Counted from the first letter of the stretch, positions 51,998-61,684 are shown. The stretch: DNA of 64,000 bases from an uncultured Bacilli bacterium (GCA_934096985.1 CAKONC010000005.1:1-64000), one strand, 5' to 3'. Program-made: numbers and translations. Notes: generated by a model not told the origin, from the letters alone.

Positions 51998-53587
51998 ATG
52001 AAAAAAAATAGTTTTATGGAAGGTGCAATAGTTGCAACCATAGCTATAATTTTAACAAAAGTTATGGGCGTATTATATGTTATTCCATTTTATAAAATAA
52101 TTGGAGAACAAGGTGGCGCGCTTTATGGTTATGCTTACAATATTTATAATATATTTTTAATAATTTCCTCTGCAGGAATACCACTTGCAATAAGTAAATT
52201 AACTAGTGAATATGAAACATTAAAAGAATATGATAAAAAAAATGAAATGTATAAAATAAGTAAAAAATTTATTTATGGTTTTTCAATTTTGTCATTCTTA
52301 TTATGTTTTATTTTTGCAAAGCCTTTAGCAAAATTAATTCTTGGCTCTTTATCCGGTGGAAATACAATTGATGATGTATGTTTTGTTATAAGATGCATAT
52401 CATTTGCGCTATTAATAGTCCCAGTTCTTGCAATATATCGTGGATATTTACAAGGTCATAAATACATAACAGTTGCTTCGATATCTCAGGTTATCGAACA
52501 ACTTGTTAGAATAGTGTTTATACTTTTAGGAAGCTATATTTGTGTAAAAGTATTACATATAAGAATTACTTACGCAATTGGCATATCTGTATTTTCTGCA
52601 GCAATTGGCGCAATATTTGCATATATTTATCTAATTTTAAAGACAAGAAAAAGTAATGTTATTAAAAAAAATATAAAAAAGGAGTTTTCTAGAGAAGAAA
52701 AAAAAGATATTGTAAAAAAAATAATTGGTTATTGTATTCCATTTATTATAATTAACATAGCAAATTCTATTTATAATACTACAGATATGATTCTTATTAT
52801 AAGAGGCCTTACTAAACTTGGTTATAATGCAAATGATGTTGAAACAATATCTTCAATATTTACAACTTGGGGAAATAAACTTGTTACTGTAGTAAAATCT
52901 TTTGCAACTGGACTAACAATTAGTTTAATTCCTTCACTTGTTAATGCGTACGTTTCAAAAGATATGAAAAGAGCAAATTATTATTTTAATACATCCTTAA
53001 AAGTTTTACTTTTTATAATATTACCAATTACAATATTTATGAGTATTTTTTCAAAAGAAATATGGTTCCTCTTTTATGGAAAAAGTTACTATGGACCAAT
53101 AATATTTAAATTTCTTATTTTGGTTGCCGTTTTAGATAGTGCTTACGTAATATCTTGCTCAACTCTTCAAGGTTTGTATAAAACAAAATTAATTTATATT
53201 TCATCTTTATGTGGTTTACTTCTTAATGCAATTTTAGATATACCTATGATGAATTTATTTAATAAAATTGGTATTTATCCTTATTATGGTGCTATAGCGG
53301 CAACTATTATTGGCTATATAATTGCTTTAGGAATTCCTATGTATGTTTTATATAAAAAAGAAGGTTTTAGATATAGTGAGACAATTAAGATTTTACCAAA
53401 ATGTGTATTCTCAATAGGTATTATCACAATTTTATGGATTGCCTACAAAAAATTAATGCCAGTTATGACTGGTTTTATAGGAAATACAATTTATTTGGCA
53501 ATCATAGGAATAGTATCACTTGTTATATATTACCTATTAAACAAAGAAATAATCATAAATTTATTAAAAGAAAAAAACAGGAGATAA
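51998..53587 (+). CDS. MOP-superfamily lipid flippase (MurJ/YtgP/SpoVB-like)
   Basis: 529 aa with 14 hydrophobic helices of the polysaccharide-exporter (PST) family. It contains YRGYLQGHKYITVASISQVIEQLVRI and NSIYNTTDMILI motifs typical of YtgP and SpoVB, which export lipid II or spore-cortex precursors. It is the first gene of an operon with femAB and a LemA-like gene, so the flipped cargo and branching enzyme belong to the same wall pathway. The ribosome-binding site GGAG is about ten nt from ATG. Confidence 0.88.
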   Translation: MKKNSFMEGAIVATIAIILTKVMGVLYVIPFYKIIGEQGGALYGYAYNIYNIFLIISSAGIPLAISKLTSEYETLKEYDKKNEMYKISKKFIYGFSILSFLLCFIFAKPLAKLILGSLSGGNTIDDVCFVIRCISFALLIVPVLAIYRGYLQGHKYITVASISQVIEQLVRIVFILLGSYICVKVLHIRITYAIGISVFSAAIGAIFAYIYLILKTRKSNVIKKNIKKEFSREEKKDIVKKIIGYCIPFIIINIANSIYNTTDMILIIRGLTKLGYNANDVETISSIFTTWGNKLVTVVKSFATGLTISLIPSLVNAYVSKDMKRANYYFNTSLKVLLFIILPITIFMSIFSKEIWFLFYGKSYYGPIIFKFLILVAVLDSAYVISCSTLQGLYKTKLIYISSLCGLLLNAILDIPMMNLFNKIGIYPYYGAIAATIIGYIIALGIPMYVLYKKEGFRYSETIKILPKCVFSIGIITILWIAYKKLMPVMTGFIGNTIYLAIIGIVSLVIYYLLNKEIIINLLKEKNRR

Positions 53588-53588
53588 A

Positions 53589-54821
53589 ATGAATTTTTTA
53601 GAAATAAGTGAAAAAGAATACGAAAAATTTTGGAGTAGTTATAAAAACAGATGTTTTTTATCATCCGTTGAACTTGGAAGTTTAAGAAAAGATAAAGGAT
53701 GGAATATTAAATACGTTGGTTTAAAAGAAAATAATAAAGTAGTTGCTTGTGCAATGCTTTTGTATAGAAAAAGACATTTTAATAAATATGAATACTATGC
53801 TATGCGTGGTCCACTTATAGATTATAAAGATGAAAATACAAGTAAAATATTTTTTAAAAATTTAAAAATATATATAAAAAAGCACAATGGATATATACTA
53901 AGAATAGATCCAAATATAATTGATGTTACCAGAGATATAGATGGAAATCCCATCGAAAATGAAGAGGATAATTCTAATTTTGTAAAAGTTTTAAAAACTA
54001 TTGGATTTAAAAAGAATTCTCATGGTGAACAAAATGATACAATGTTTTCTTTAAACCTAGAAAATAAAACCGAAGAAGAAATTTTAAACGAAATGAAACC
54101 TAATACTAGAGCAACTATAAAAAAGGTTGAAAAAAACAATATTAAAATAAAAGAATTAAAATATAATGAATTAAATTTATTTTATGATATATTATTAAAA
54201 ACTGGTAAAAGAAAAGATTTTGAAGTAAGAAGTTTGGATTATTATAAACAAATGTATAATAAGCTATATGATAAAGGCTACGTAAAATTTTTGATAACTG
54301 AATTGGATTTAAAAGAAAACTTAAATTCACTAAAGAATAATTTTGAAAATAAAGAAACTGAATTAAATAGTCTAAGTGACGCAAAATATAATGATGGTAA
54401 AAGAAAAAATATTCAAAACGAAATTGAGTCAATAAAAAGAAAAATCGAATACACAAATTCAATTATAGAAAAGTCACAAAAAGATAAAATTATTATGTCT
54501 GCATCAATGTTTGTATTAATGAAACCAGAAATTGTATATTTATCAAGTGGAAACGATGAAGAATATATGAACTATAATTCACAATTTTTATTACAATGGG
54601 AAATGATAAAATATGCTATAAAAAATGGATTTAAAAAATATAATTTTTATGGTATTATAACATATAATGATAAAAATAATAAAGATTATGGAGTATATGA
54701 ATTTAAAAGGGGTTTTAATGGTTATGTTGAAAAATTAATTGGTGAATATGAAATGCCAATATCAAAAGAATATTATATAATTAAGTTATATAACAATTTA
54801 AAAAGAATAATAAAGAGGTAA
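53589..54821 (+). CDS. FemAB-type peptidoglycan bridge aminoacyltransferase (copy 2)
   Basis: 410 aa. Two GNAT-like subdomains, NKYEYYAMRGPLIDY at the N-terminal half and ATIKKVEKNNI, ASMFVLMKPEIVYLSSGN, NFYGI in the second. The coiled-coil arm at about 240-300 (Lys/Glu/Asn-rich) is the tRNA-binding arm of FemA. It begins one base after the flippase stop. It is paralogous to copy 1 at 16705-17943 and probably adds a different position of the interpeptide bridge. Confidence 0.9.
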   Translation: MNFLEISEKEYEKFWSSYKNRCFLSSVELGSLRKDKGWNIKYVGLKENNKVVACAMLLYRKRHFNKYEYYAMRGPLIDYKDENTSKIFFKNLKIYIKKHNGYILRIDPNIIDVTRDIDGNPIENEEDNSNFVKVLKTIGFKKNSHGEQNDTMFSLNLENKTEEEILNEMKPNTRATIKKVEKNNIKIKELKYNELNLFYDILLKTGKRKDFEVRSLDYYKQMYNKLYDKGYVKFLITELDLKENLNSLKNNFENKETELNSLSDAKYNDGKRKNIQNEIESIKRKIEYTNSIIEKSQKDKIIMSASMFVLMKPEIVYLSSGNDEEYMNYNSQFLLQWEMIKYAIKNGFKKYNFYGIITYNDKNNKDYGVYEFKRGFNGYVEKLIGEYEMPISKEYYIIKLYNNLKRIIKR

Positions 54822-54823
54822 AA

Positions 54824-55324
54824 ATGAGTATTTTAATAATATTATTAATAGTAATTAGTATAACATTTGCATTAAGCATTGTTTATTTTATAGGTTATAA
54901 TACACTTTCAATAATAAGAATTAAAATGGAAACGGCTAACGATGTAATAAACAAATCTTTAAAAGATAAACAAAATTTAATGAATGATTTATATACAATA
55001 ATTAAGAAAAAACTTAAAAAGAAAGATTATTTAAAAGAATTTAATAATTTAAAGAATAAAAAGTTAAATAACTATGAACTTGATATAGAATTAAATAACT
55101 TTTTAAAGACTATGATTGAGTTAAAAGAAGATAATAAGGAACTTAATAATGATGAGATAACTGAAATACTAAATAAAATCGAAGCTATTGATGAAATTTT
55201 AATGGCAAATAAAAAATATTATAATCAAAACAATAATTTATTAAGTAAAACTTTAAAAGGATATTTAAAAATTATTGCTAAAATTAATAATATTAAAATT
55301 CAGACTTCATATGAACTTAAATAA
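54824..55324 (+). CDS. LemA-like membrane-anchored protein
   Basis: 166 aa. An N-terminal helix (about 2-23) is followed by YNTLSIIRIKMETANDVIN and long amphipathic helices. The last segment (ANKKYYNQNNNLLSKTLKGY) matches the LemA family pattern of YN..L..L, several helices, and F/Y-YN near the C-terminus. LemA proteins sit at the membrane with unclear function. It ends the flippase-femAB operon and starts two nt after femAB. Confidence 0.72.
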   Translation: MSILIILLIVISITFALSIVYFIGYNTLSIIRIKMETANDVINKSLKDKQNLMNDLYTIIKKKLKKKDYLKEFNNLKNKKLNNYELDIELNNFLKTMIELKEDNKELNNDEITEILNKIEAIDEILMANKKYYNQNNNLLSKTLKGYLKIIAKINNIKIQTSYELK

Positions 55325-55344
55325 CCAACTTGGTTATTTTTTTT
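55321..55344 (+). terminator. Terminator of the flippase-femAB-lemA operon
   Basis: A 7-bp stem ATAACCA/TGGTTAT (55321-55327 with 55331-55337), then eight T. Confidence 0.8.
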
Positions 55345-56002
55345 ATTTTGACCAATCGATTGGTGTTAATTTATTTTTTAATAAAAAATTATTTGTTTTA
55401 GAAAATGGTTTTGAGCCAAAAAAACCATTATATGCAGAAAAAGGGCTTGGATGTGGAGACTCAATAATATAATGATTAGGATTAGTTATTAATACTTTTT
55501 TACTTCTTGCAAAATTACCCCATAATATAAAAACTACAGGTGTTTCTTTTAGATTTAATACTTTAATAACATAATCAGTAAATAATTCCCAACCTAAGCC
55601 TTTATGTGAAGACGCTTTATCCTTTTCAACAGTTAGTACACTATTTAAAAGTAAAACTCCTTGTTTTGCCCAACCGGTTAAATTACCCGTTTTTTTAATA
55701 GGTACTCCAAGATCATCATAAAGTTCTTTATATATATTTTGAAGTGATGGCGGCACTTTTACATTATCTTGGACAGAAAATGAAAGGCCATGAGCTTCTC
55801 CTACTCCATGATATGGATCTTGACCTACAATAACTACTTTTACATTTTCAAAGCTCGTATACTTTAATGCATTAAATATGCACTCTTTCGGAGGAAAAAT
55901 TACTTTTGTATCATATAATTTTAATACACTATTATAAAAATTATTAAAACCTGGGCTATCCCAAATTACTTTTAATTTTTCATCCCAATCATTACCTATC
56001 AT
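55343..56002 (-). CDS. ung: Uracil-DNA glycosylase
   Basis: Base-excision repair enzyme removing uracil from DNA. 219 aa. Catalytic GQDPYHG with Asp62, LLNSVLTVE, and the HPSPFSAYNGFFGSKPFS motif. The family 1 signature is complete. It is a separate gene upstream of the rlmH-walJ run, with no strong neighbouring operon. Confidence 0.96.
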   Translation of the reverse strand: MIGNDWDEKLKVIWDSPGFNNFYNSVLKLYDTKVIFPPKECIFNALKYTSFENVKVVIVGQDPYHGVGEAHGLSFSVQDNVKVPPSLQNIYKELYDDLGVPIKKTGNLTGWAKQGVLLLNSVLTVEKDKASSHKGLGWELFTDYVIKVLNLKETPVVFILWGNFARSKKVLITNPNHYIIESPHPSPFSAYNGFFGSKPFSKTNNFLLKNKLTPIDWSK

Positions 56003-56041
56003 ATTCTCACCTATTAATTATTTTATAATATTTTAAGTCAT

Positions 56042-56069
56042 AAAAAAAGGTTAATATATAAAATTAACC
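56042..56069 (-). terminator. Terminator after rlmH
   Basis: Stem GGTTAAT/ATTAACC (56049-56055 with 56063-56069), with a T-run on the minus strand. Confidence 0.8.
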
Positions 56070-56072
56070 ATT

Positions 56073-56513
56073 TTACTTATGATATTTTTCATTATTTAAT
56101 ATCTTAAATGCTCTATAAAGCTGTTCAGAAAAAACTAATCTAAATAGGCCATGTGGTAAAGTTATTTTTCCAAAACTTACTTTATAATCTACAATACTTT
56201 TAATATAATCACTAACTCCATTGCTGCCTCCGATAATAAATATAATATTTCCATGAGTCATTAATTTGTTGTCAATTAATTTAGAAAATTCTGTGCTACT
56301 TAACTCATTAGCACTAATATCTAATAAAATTTTGAATGAATTATGCTTATAAAGCTCATTTAATATTTCTTTTTCTTCAACAAAAATATCTTCACTATCT
56401 TTTAATTCAACAATTTGAAACTTATGATATTTATTAATTCGATTAAAATAATCAATTACACCATCTTTTAAATAATTTTCTTTTAATTTACCTAAACAAA
56501 TTAATTTAATCAT
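56073..56513 (-). CDS. rlmH: 23S rRNA (pseudouridine-1915-N3)-methyltransferase
   Basis: 146-aa SPOUT-family RlmH. SAM-binding knot motif FIIGGSNGVSDYIK and the C-terminal end FSEQLYRAFKILNNEKYHK are as in Bacillus RlmH. Slightly short for the family (about 155-159 aa). It is the last gene of the rplI-dnaB-M23-walJ run, overlapping walJ by 4 nt. Confidence 0.95.
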   Translation of the reverse strand: MIKLICLGKLKENYLKDGVIDYFNRINKYHKFQIVELKDSEDIFVEEKEILNELYKHNSFKILLDISANELSSTEFSKLIDNKLMTHGNIIFIIGGSNGVSDYIKSIVDYKVSFGKITLPHGLFRLVFSEQLYRAFKILNNEKYHK

Positions 56514-57265
56514 ATTTCAATAACACTTCCTATATCATTTTTATTAGCACATTCAATATGAACTTTATTAAAATCAATATATTCACTTATTGTATTTAAT
56601 GCAACATCTTCATTATTATTTTTGTCACTTAAATGAAGTAAAATTATATCTTTAGTATTTTCATTAATTAGCTTTGATAAATAAATACCCGTAAATTTAT
56701 TAGATAAGTGCCCCTCATCAGATAAAACCCTTTCTTGAAGCCATCTTGGATATGGACCATGTCTTAACATTTCAATATCATGATTGCTTTCAATATAATA
56801 AGCTGATTTGCCTTTCATTTCTTTAAAATATTTGGAATTAATGTATCCTGTATCAGTTATATAAATTAGTGATGAGTCACCATCATTTATTAAAAATGCT
56901 CTTACATCTGCAACATCATGACTCATTACAAAAGTTTTTATATCTAAACCTATTATTTGTGGATCATCTTCATAAACAATTATATTTTCAATATCAGAGA
57001 TATCATTTAACTCTAAGAGCATTTTTTGAGTAATCACAAGAGTTGCTTTTATACCTTTGAAAAATGTATGCAAACTTTTAGTATGGTCATCATGTGTATG
57101 AGTTAAAAATACATAATCAATATCATGATAATCAACATTTATTTCTTTTAATTTTTCAACAATATATTTTTTAGTTCTTCCAATATCTATTAAGATTTTA
57201 TAGTTTTTCGTTTCAATATAAGTAGAGTTTCCACTCGAAGAACTTGCTAATGTACATATTTTCAT
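56510..57265 (-). CDS. WalJ/YycJ-type metallo-beta-lactamase-fold protein
   Basis: 251 aa. MBL fold with THTHDDH near residue 60, ESNHD and GHLSNKFT motifs, and the N-terminal ASSSSGNST typical of YycJ/WalJ. In Bacillus this gene lies in the walRK locus; here it sits between an M23 peptidase and rlmH, without walRK in the window. ATG at 57265 overlaps the M23 stop (ATGA). A role in DNA replication/division coordination or nuclease activity has been proposed for the family. Confidence 0.9.
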   Translation of the reverse strand: MKICTLASSSSGNSTYIETKNYKILIDIGRTKKYIVEKLKEINVDYHDIDYVFLTHTHDDHTKSLHTFFKGIKATLVITQKMLLELNDISDIENIIVYEDDPQIIGLDIKTFVMSHDVADVRAFLINDGDSSLIYITDTGYINSKYFKEMKGKSAYYIESNHDIEMLRHGPYPRWLQERVLSDEGHLSNKFTGIYLSKLINENTKDIILLHLSDKNNNEDVALNTISEYIDFNKVHIECANKNDIGSVIEI

Positions 57266-58746
57266 GAGTGCCACAAACTTAATGGATTTATTAAAGTTCC
57301 CCTATATGGAACACCAAGCCATAAACCAAAATGTAAATGGGTACCAGTAGAATACCCTGTACTACCCATACCAGCAATAATTTGACCTCTGGAAACTTTA
57401 TCTCCAACTTTCACTTTAAATGAATTATCTGCTAAATGGGCATAAATTGTATAGTAACCGTTATCATGTTGAAGAACAATACATTGACCTCCACCTATTC
57501 CACATAATCCTTCCCATTGTGCTGATACAACAGTTCCATCTAAAGCAGCATATATTGGTGAATTAAAGCCAGTACCTGAAATATCTACTCCTTCATGAAA
57601 CGTTCCCCATCTCCATTCAAAATAACTTGTTATAACATATGGATAATTTGTAGGCCATTGCCATGTTGAACCGGTATCTACATAACTTCCAGTTGTAAAT
57701 CCACCGCCTCTATATCCACCTTTAGTGGTAACTTGGTCAACTTTTTCAACAATGGATACCTCTTTTGTTTTTTCAACACCACCTTGAGTTTCACCATTTT
57801 TTACTACATAATTCATAGTAACACGTGTTACTCCTTTTACACCTGCAGTTGTAATTTCTTCATAATTAGAGCTTTTCGAAGAATCATAGGTTACAATTTT
57901 TTCATAAGGAATTTCACTATCCATAACTTCATTAACTTTATATGAAAATGTTAAAACCGGATTAATTAATGTAATGTTTACATTTTCTCCGATTGTTAGC
58001 AAACTATCTTTTGAGGTATATTTTGGATTTGCAATTAAAAATTCCTTATAATTAAGTTTATTTTTTTCAGAAATAGATTCAATTGTATCTCCAGAATTAA
58101 CTGTGTAATTTTCAATTTTATTATTCTGACCAAAAAGCAAATATTGAGTTAAGCTAGTTGTGTCTACAAAAATTTTGTCATTAACGCTAATAAAACTTTT
58201 CTTAATGTTAATAGTTTCGTCAAAATTCATATTTTCAATTATTTTACCGGTAGTTTCAATTTCTTTTTGAGTACTATTTATATAACTTTGATATTGCTCT
58301 TCTGAAATAAATGCCAAAACAAAGTTATGTACAGCCTTATCAAATATATCTTTATCTAACACATTAATAGTTATATTTTTTTTATCATCTTTAATATTAA
58401 TTGAATATCCTTCTATCGTAAATGAGCCCATATCTGCTAGTTTATTGTAAATCTGTTCTGGTGTAGATATTACAATATCATATGACGATGTTTCTACAAT
58501 TTTAAAATTTTCGGGTGGATACACCTTATCAACATTATATTTTTCTTTGATTTCTAATTGCTTATTATTTATAAGTTCATATAATTTATCATCATTTTCG
58601 ATGTATCCTACGGATTTACCATCAATAAATACTTCATATACATTTTTTGCTTCAATATTATTATCTTTTTTAACGAAAGATAAAATACATAAAACCCCAA
58701 TAAAAACTGTAATAGTAATTGATTTTATTAAATCTTTAGTTTTCAT
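57262..58746 (-). CDS. M23 peptidase with LysM and G5 domains
   Basis: 494 aa, a cell-wall endopeptidase. An N-terminal membrane helix (about 8-24) is followed by a large outside region, a LysM domain at about 215-260 (VNSGDTIESISEKNKLNYKEF), a G5 domain at about 262-345, and the LytM/M23 catalytic domain with HEGVDISG near 385 and HLHFGLW near 468. LysM and G5 bind the glycan or peptide matrix. It lies between dnaB and walJ and shares one base with the dnaB stop. Confidence 0.92.
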   Translation of the reverse strand: MKTKDLIKSITITVFIGVLCILSFVKKDNNIEAKNVYEVFIDGKSVGYIENDDKLYELINNKQLEIKEKYNVDKVYPPENFKIVETSSYDIVISTPEQIYNKLADMGSFTIEGYSINIKDDKKNITINVLDKDIFDKAVHNFVLAFISEEQYQSYINSTQKEIETTGKIIENMNFDETINIKKSFISVNDKIFVDTTSLTQYLLFGQNNKIENYTVNSGDTIESISEKNKLNYKEFLIANPKYTSKDSLLTIGENVNITLINPVLTFSYKVNEVMDSEIPYEKIVTYDSSKSSNYEEITTAGVKGVTRVTMNYVVKNGETQGGVEKTKEVSIVEKVDQVTTKGGYRGGGFTTGSYVDTGSTWQWPTNYPYVITSYFEWRWGTFHEGVDISGTGFNSPIYAALDGTVVSAQWEGLCGIGGGQCIVLQHDNGYYTIYAHLADNSFKVKVGDKVSRGQIIAGMGSTGYSTGTHLHFGLWLGVPYRGTLINPLSLWHS

Positions 58747-60080
58747 TATTCTCCTTGTTCTTTTAATACACTTTTAAATAAGCCTATATTTAACTCGAAT
58801 TTTAAATCTATAGTTCCCAAACTACCTTTACGATGTTTAGCAATAATAAGTTCTGCCGGTACTATAGTTTCATTTTGATTTTTCTCTTTATCATAATAAT
58901 CTTTTCTATTTATAAAAAGTACCATGTCTGCATCTTGTTCAAGAGAACCAGATTCACGTAAGTCTGCAAGCATCGGTACATTGCTTTCCCTTTTTTCAGC
59001 AGTTCTTGATAACTGTGATAATGCAATTACAGGAACATTTAATTCAAGAGCCATTGTTTTTAATGACCTTGATATATCTGATACTTCAACTTGCCTTGAT
59101 TCAACTTTTTTAGAACCACTATTAATAAGTTGTAAATAGTCGATTATTACCAAGCCTAATCCTTTATCACTACTTGCAAGTCTACGACATTTTGCTCTTA
59201 TTTCGGATATTGTCGTTCCAGCATCTGCTTCAATATAAATATTTGTTTCTGCAAGCTGACTCATTGCTTCATTATATCTTTGCCAATCCTTCTCGTGCAT
59301 ATTTCCGGTTTGTAATTTATAAGAATCAATTCTTCCAACTGAAGATATCATTCTATTAACAAGCATTTCCGCGGGCATTTCTAAGTTAAATATTGCTACT
59401 GCTTTATTTGTTGTTTTTCCAGCATAGGTTGCCATATTTAATGCTAAAGCAGTTTTTCCCATACCTGGACGAGCCGCCAAAATAATCATTTCACCACCTT
59501 GAAAGCCTGTTGTTAATTTATCAAAATCATAAAACCCTGTTTCTAATCCTGTAATTAATTTTTTATTTTTTGCAAGGTCCTCAAGTTTATCATGAGCATT
59601 TTTTAATACCGTAGAAATAGGAATTAATTCAGAAACACTACGATTTCTTACTGCAAGTAAAATAGACTTTTCAGCATAATCCTGAAGTCTTGTAACATCT
59701 TCTTCATTATAAGCATTCTCAACTATCCCGGTAGCAGAATTTATTAGTTCCCTTCTAGTGTAATAATCATTAAGCATTGAAATATAGTAATCAATATTTG
59801 CACTTGTAACAACTGAATCAATAACTTCTGTTATATGATTTATACTAACAATGTTGATTTTTTTAGTTTTCTCTAATTCATTTTTTATTGTGGTTAAATC
59901 AATGGGAATTTTTTGGTCATGCAAACTTTTTATTGCATTAAAAAGGCATTTGTTTTTTTCATCAAAAAACATATCTTCATTTACACTTTCACAAATCTTA
60001 TCAACTTCATCTTTTGAAATAAATGCTACGCCCAATACGGACATTTCTGCTTCATTATTAAAAGGTAATGCCTTTGCCAT
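58746..60080 (-). CDS. dnaB: Replicative DNA helicase DnaB
   Basis: 444 aa. N-terminal primase-interacting domain, then the RecA-like ATPase: Walker A ARPGMGKTA near residue 205, Walker B LGLVIIDYLQLI, sensor LSQLSRTAEKR, and LRESGSLEQDADMVLFINR. Named DnaB here (in Bacillus it is DnaC). The start is ATG after AAGGAG. It follows rplI by 8 bp, in the usual rpsR-rplI-dnaB cluster. Confidence 0.97.
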   Translation of the reverse strand: MAKALPFNNEAEMSVLGVAFISKDEVDKICESVNEDMFFDEKNKCLFNAIKSLHDQKIPIDLTTIKNELEKTKKINIVSINHITEVIDSVVTSANIDYYISMLNDYYTRRELINSATGIVENAYNEEDVTRLQDYAEKSILLAVRNRSVSELIPISTVLKNAHDKLEDLAKNKKLITGLETGFYDFDKLTTGFQGGEMIILAARPGMGKTALALNMATYAGKTTNKAVAIFNLEMPAEMLVNRMISSVGRIDSYKLQTGNMHEKDWQRYNEAMSQLAETNIYIEADAGTTISEIRAKCRRLASSDKGLGLVIIDYLQLINSGSKKVESRQVEVSDISRSLKTMALELNVPVIALSQLSRTAEKRESNVPMLADLRESGSLEQDADMVLFINRKDYYDKEKNQNETIVPAELIIAKHRKGSLGTIDLKFELNIGLFKSVLKEQGE

Positions 60081-60088
60081 GTTTCTCC

Positions 60089-60529
60089 TTATTTAACTAA
60101 TTTTACATCTATATTAAATTCAACTTTTTTATGTAATTTTATAAGAACTTTATGTGTTCCTAAGTTACTTATTTGACTATCTATTATAATATTTTTTTTA
60201 TCTATTTTATAACCCATTTCACTAAGTTTATCACTTATTTGTTTCGAAGATATAGTACCAAACACTTTGTCTTCTTTACCAGTTTTTACTTTAAATTCAA
60301 CAACTTTATTATTTAAAGATTTTTTTATAGCGTTTAAACTATTTACTAATTCATCTTCAATATCTTGTCTTTCTTTAATTTCTTTATCAAGAATTTTTTT
60401 ACTAGTTTCTGTATATGCAACTGCTAATTTATTCTTAATTAAATAGTTATTTGCATATCCCGCAGAAACTTCTATTATATCATTTTTCTTTCCTTGACTT
60501 TTAACATCTTTTAAAAGAATAACTTTCAT
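60089..60529 (-). CDS. rplI: 50S ribosomal protein L9
   Basis: 146 aa. N-terminal rRNA-binding domain MKVILLKDVKSQGKKNDIIEVSAGYANNYLI-type start, a long connecting helix, and the C-terminal domain with KVFGTISSKQISDKLSEMGYKIDKK. The start is ATG after GGAGG. It is separated from rpsR by the rpsR terminator, so it may be expressed partly by read-through. Confidence 0.97.
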   Translation of the reverse strand: MKVILLKDVKSQGKKNDIIEVSAGYANNYLIKNKLAVAYTETSKKILDKEIKERQDIEDELVNSLNAIKKSLNNKVVEFKVKTGKEDKVFGTISSKQISDKLSEMGYKIDKKNIIIDSQISNLGTHKVLIKLHKKVEFNIDVKLVK

Positions 60530-60570
60530 TTTTTCCTCCGTAAATATCTTATATTATATCATACCATATA

Positions 60571-60600
60571 AAAAAAAACCATTTGTTATTTAACAAATGG
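60571..60600 (-). terminator. Terminator after rpsR
   Basis: A 10-bp stem CCATTTGTTA/TAACAAATGG (60579-60588 with 60591-60600), with eight T on the minus strand. It overlaps the rpsR stop. Confidence 0.85.
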
Positions 60601-60801
60601 AATTAATGCCATTAAACGAGCATATTTTACTTGTTCAGCAATATGTCTTTGATGTTTTGCACAAGCACCAGTCATTCTACGAGGTAATATTTTACCTTTT
60701 TCATTAATGTATTTATTAATAATCATTACATCTTTATAATCAACTGATTTACCAGCACACATTTGGCATATTCTTTTTTTCTTATGATAAAATTCTGCCA
60801 T
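60586..60801 (-). CDS. rpsR: 30S ribosomal protein S18
   Basis: 71 aa. KKRICQMCAGKSVDYKDV and RMTGACAKHQRHIAEQVKYARLMALIPF; the CxxC and a third Cys are typical of the zinc-type S18. It binds S6 in the platform of the small subunit. It follows ssb by 17 bp in the standard rpsF-ssb-rpsR order. Confidence 0.97.
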   Translation of the reverse strand: MAEFYHKKKRICQMCAGKSVDYKDVMIINKYINEKGKILPRRMTGACAKHQRHIAEQVKYARLMALIPFVK

Positions 60802-60818
60802 ACAATTATTCCTCCTTT

Positions 60819-61289
60819 TTAAAATGGAAATTCATCACTACTTATATTAGTTTCTTCACTAAATTCTTTGTAAGGATCTTCAGAAATATCAGTAGTTTGC
60901 ATATTAGAATTATTATAGTTTTCACTATTTGTTGAAGCACTTTGATAAGATGTGCTTGCATTATCTCCACCAGTTCTTGAACCAATAAACTCAAAACTAT
61001 CAATAGATATATCAGTTGTATATCTTTTAGTTCCATCTTGAGCATCATAACTATTATTTCTAATACGTCCTTGAGCTAGAATCATTTGGCCTTTCTTACA
61101 AAATTTATTAATTGTTTGTGCAGTTCTACCAAAAGCTACACAATTTATAAATTCTGTTTCTCTTTGACCATCTTTATTAACAAAATCACTTGCACATGCA
61201 AGAGAAAACCTTGACACTTCAAGTGAATTTGCACTCATTCTAGACTCAGGATCTCTTGTAAATCTACCGCATAGTATTACCTTATTCAT
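60819..61289 (-). CDS. ssb: Single-stranded DNA-binding protein
   Basis: 156 aa. N-terminal OB fold MNKVILCGRFTRDPESR, FINCVAFGRTAQTINKF, GQMILAQGRI; a Gly/Asn/Ser/Thr-rich linker; and the acidic C-terminal tip ending DEFPF that recruits partner proteins. It lies two bp downstream of rpsF. Confidence 0.96.
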   Translation of the reverse strand: MNKVILCGRFTRDPESRMSANSLEVSRFSLACASDFVNKDGQRETEFINCVAFGRTAQTINKFCKKGQMILAQGRIRNNSYDAQDGTKRYTTDISIDSFEFIGSRTGGDNASTSYQSASTNSENYNNSNMQTTDISEDPYKEFSEETNISSDEFPF

Positions 61290-61291
61290 TC

Positions 61292-61582
61292 TTATTCTCC
61301 TTCTTTTTTGATAATTAAATGTCTTAAAACATTTTCGTTAATAAGAACTTTACGTTCAAATTCTTTGATAGTATCATGTTTTGCTTCAACTGTCATAACA
61401 TAATATGTTCCAGTTAATTCTTTTTTAATTGGATAAGCAAGTTTTCTTTTACCCATTTCTTTGAATTCGATGATATTACCTTTGTCATTTGTTATTAAAT
61501 TTTTTAATGAATCAGCAACATTTTTTACCTTTTCATCTTCAATTGTATTTTTAACAATGAACATAATCTCGTATTTATCCAT
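61292..61582 (-). CDS. rpsF: 30S ribosomal protein S6
   Basis: 96 aa: MDKYEIMFIVKN, KRKLAYPIKKELTGTYYVM, and RKVLINENVLRHLIIKKEGE. It is the first gene of rpsF-ssb-rpsR. The in-frame GTG at 61588 lies one nt after AGGAGG; ATG at 61582 has proper spacing and matches the family start. An S6-S18 leader and promoter precede it. Confidence 0.96.
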   Translation of the reverse strand: MDKYEIMFIVKNTIEDEKVKNVADSLKNLITNDKGNIIEFKEMGKRKLAYPIKKELTGTYYVMTVEAKHDTIKEFERKVLINENVLRHLIIKKEGE

Positions 61583-61589
61583 CTTCACA

Positions 61590-61655
61590 CCTCCTTATGG
61601 TCTTCTCGGCTTTTTATCAAGTAAAAAGCAAGGAGTAATTTCTTTACTCGCAAGT
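61590..61655 (-). promoter_or_regulatory. Candidate S6:S18 leader of rpsF
   Basis: On the minus strand, hairpin GCTTTTTA/TAAAAAGC followed at once by CCGAG, close to the rpsF ribosome-binding site. The CCG element beside a stem resembles the S6:S18-binding leader found ahead of rpsF in many bacteria. It is predicted to repress rpsF-ssb-rpsR when S6-S18 is in excess. Confidence 0.55.
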
Positions 61656-61684
61656 AGTATAACAAAATTAATAACCTTTGTCTA
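61656..61684 (-). promoter_or_regulatory. SigA-type promoter of the rpsF operon
   Basis: Minus strand: -35 TAGACA (61679-61684), 17 nt, -10 TATACT (61656-61661). Confidence 0.65.
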
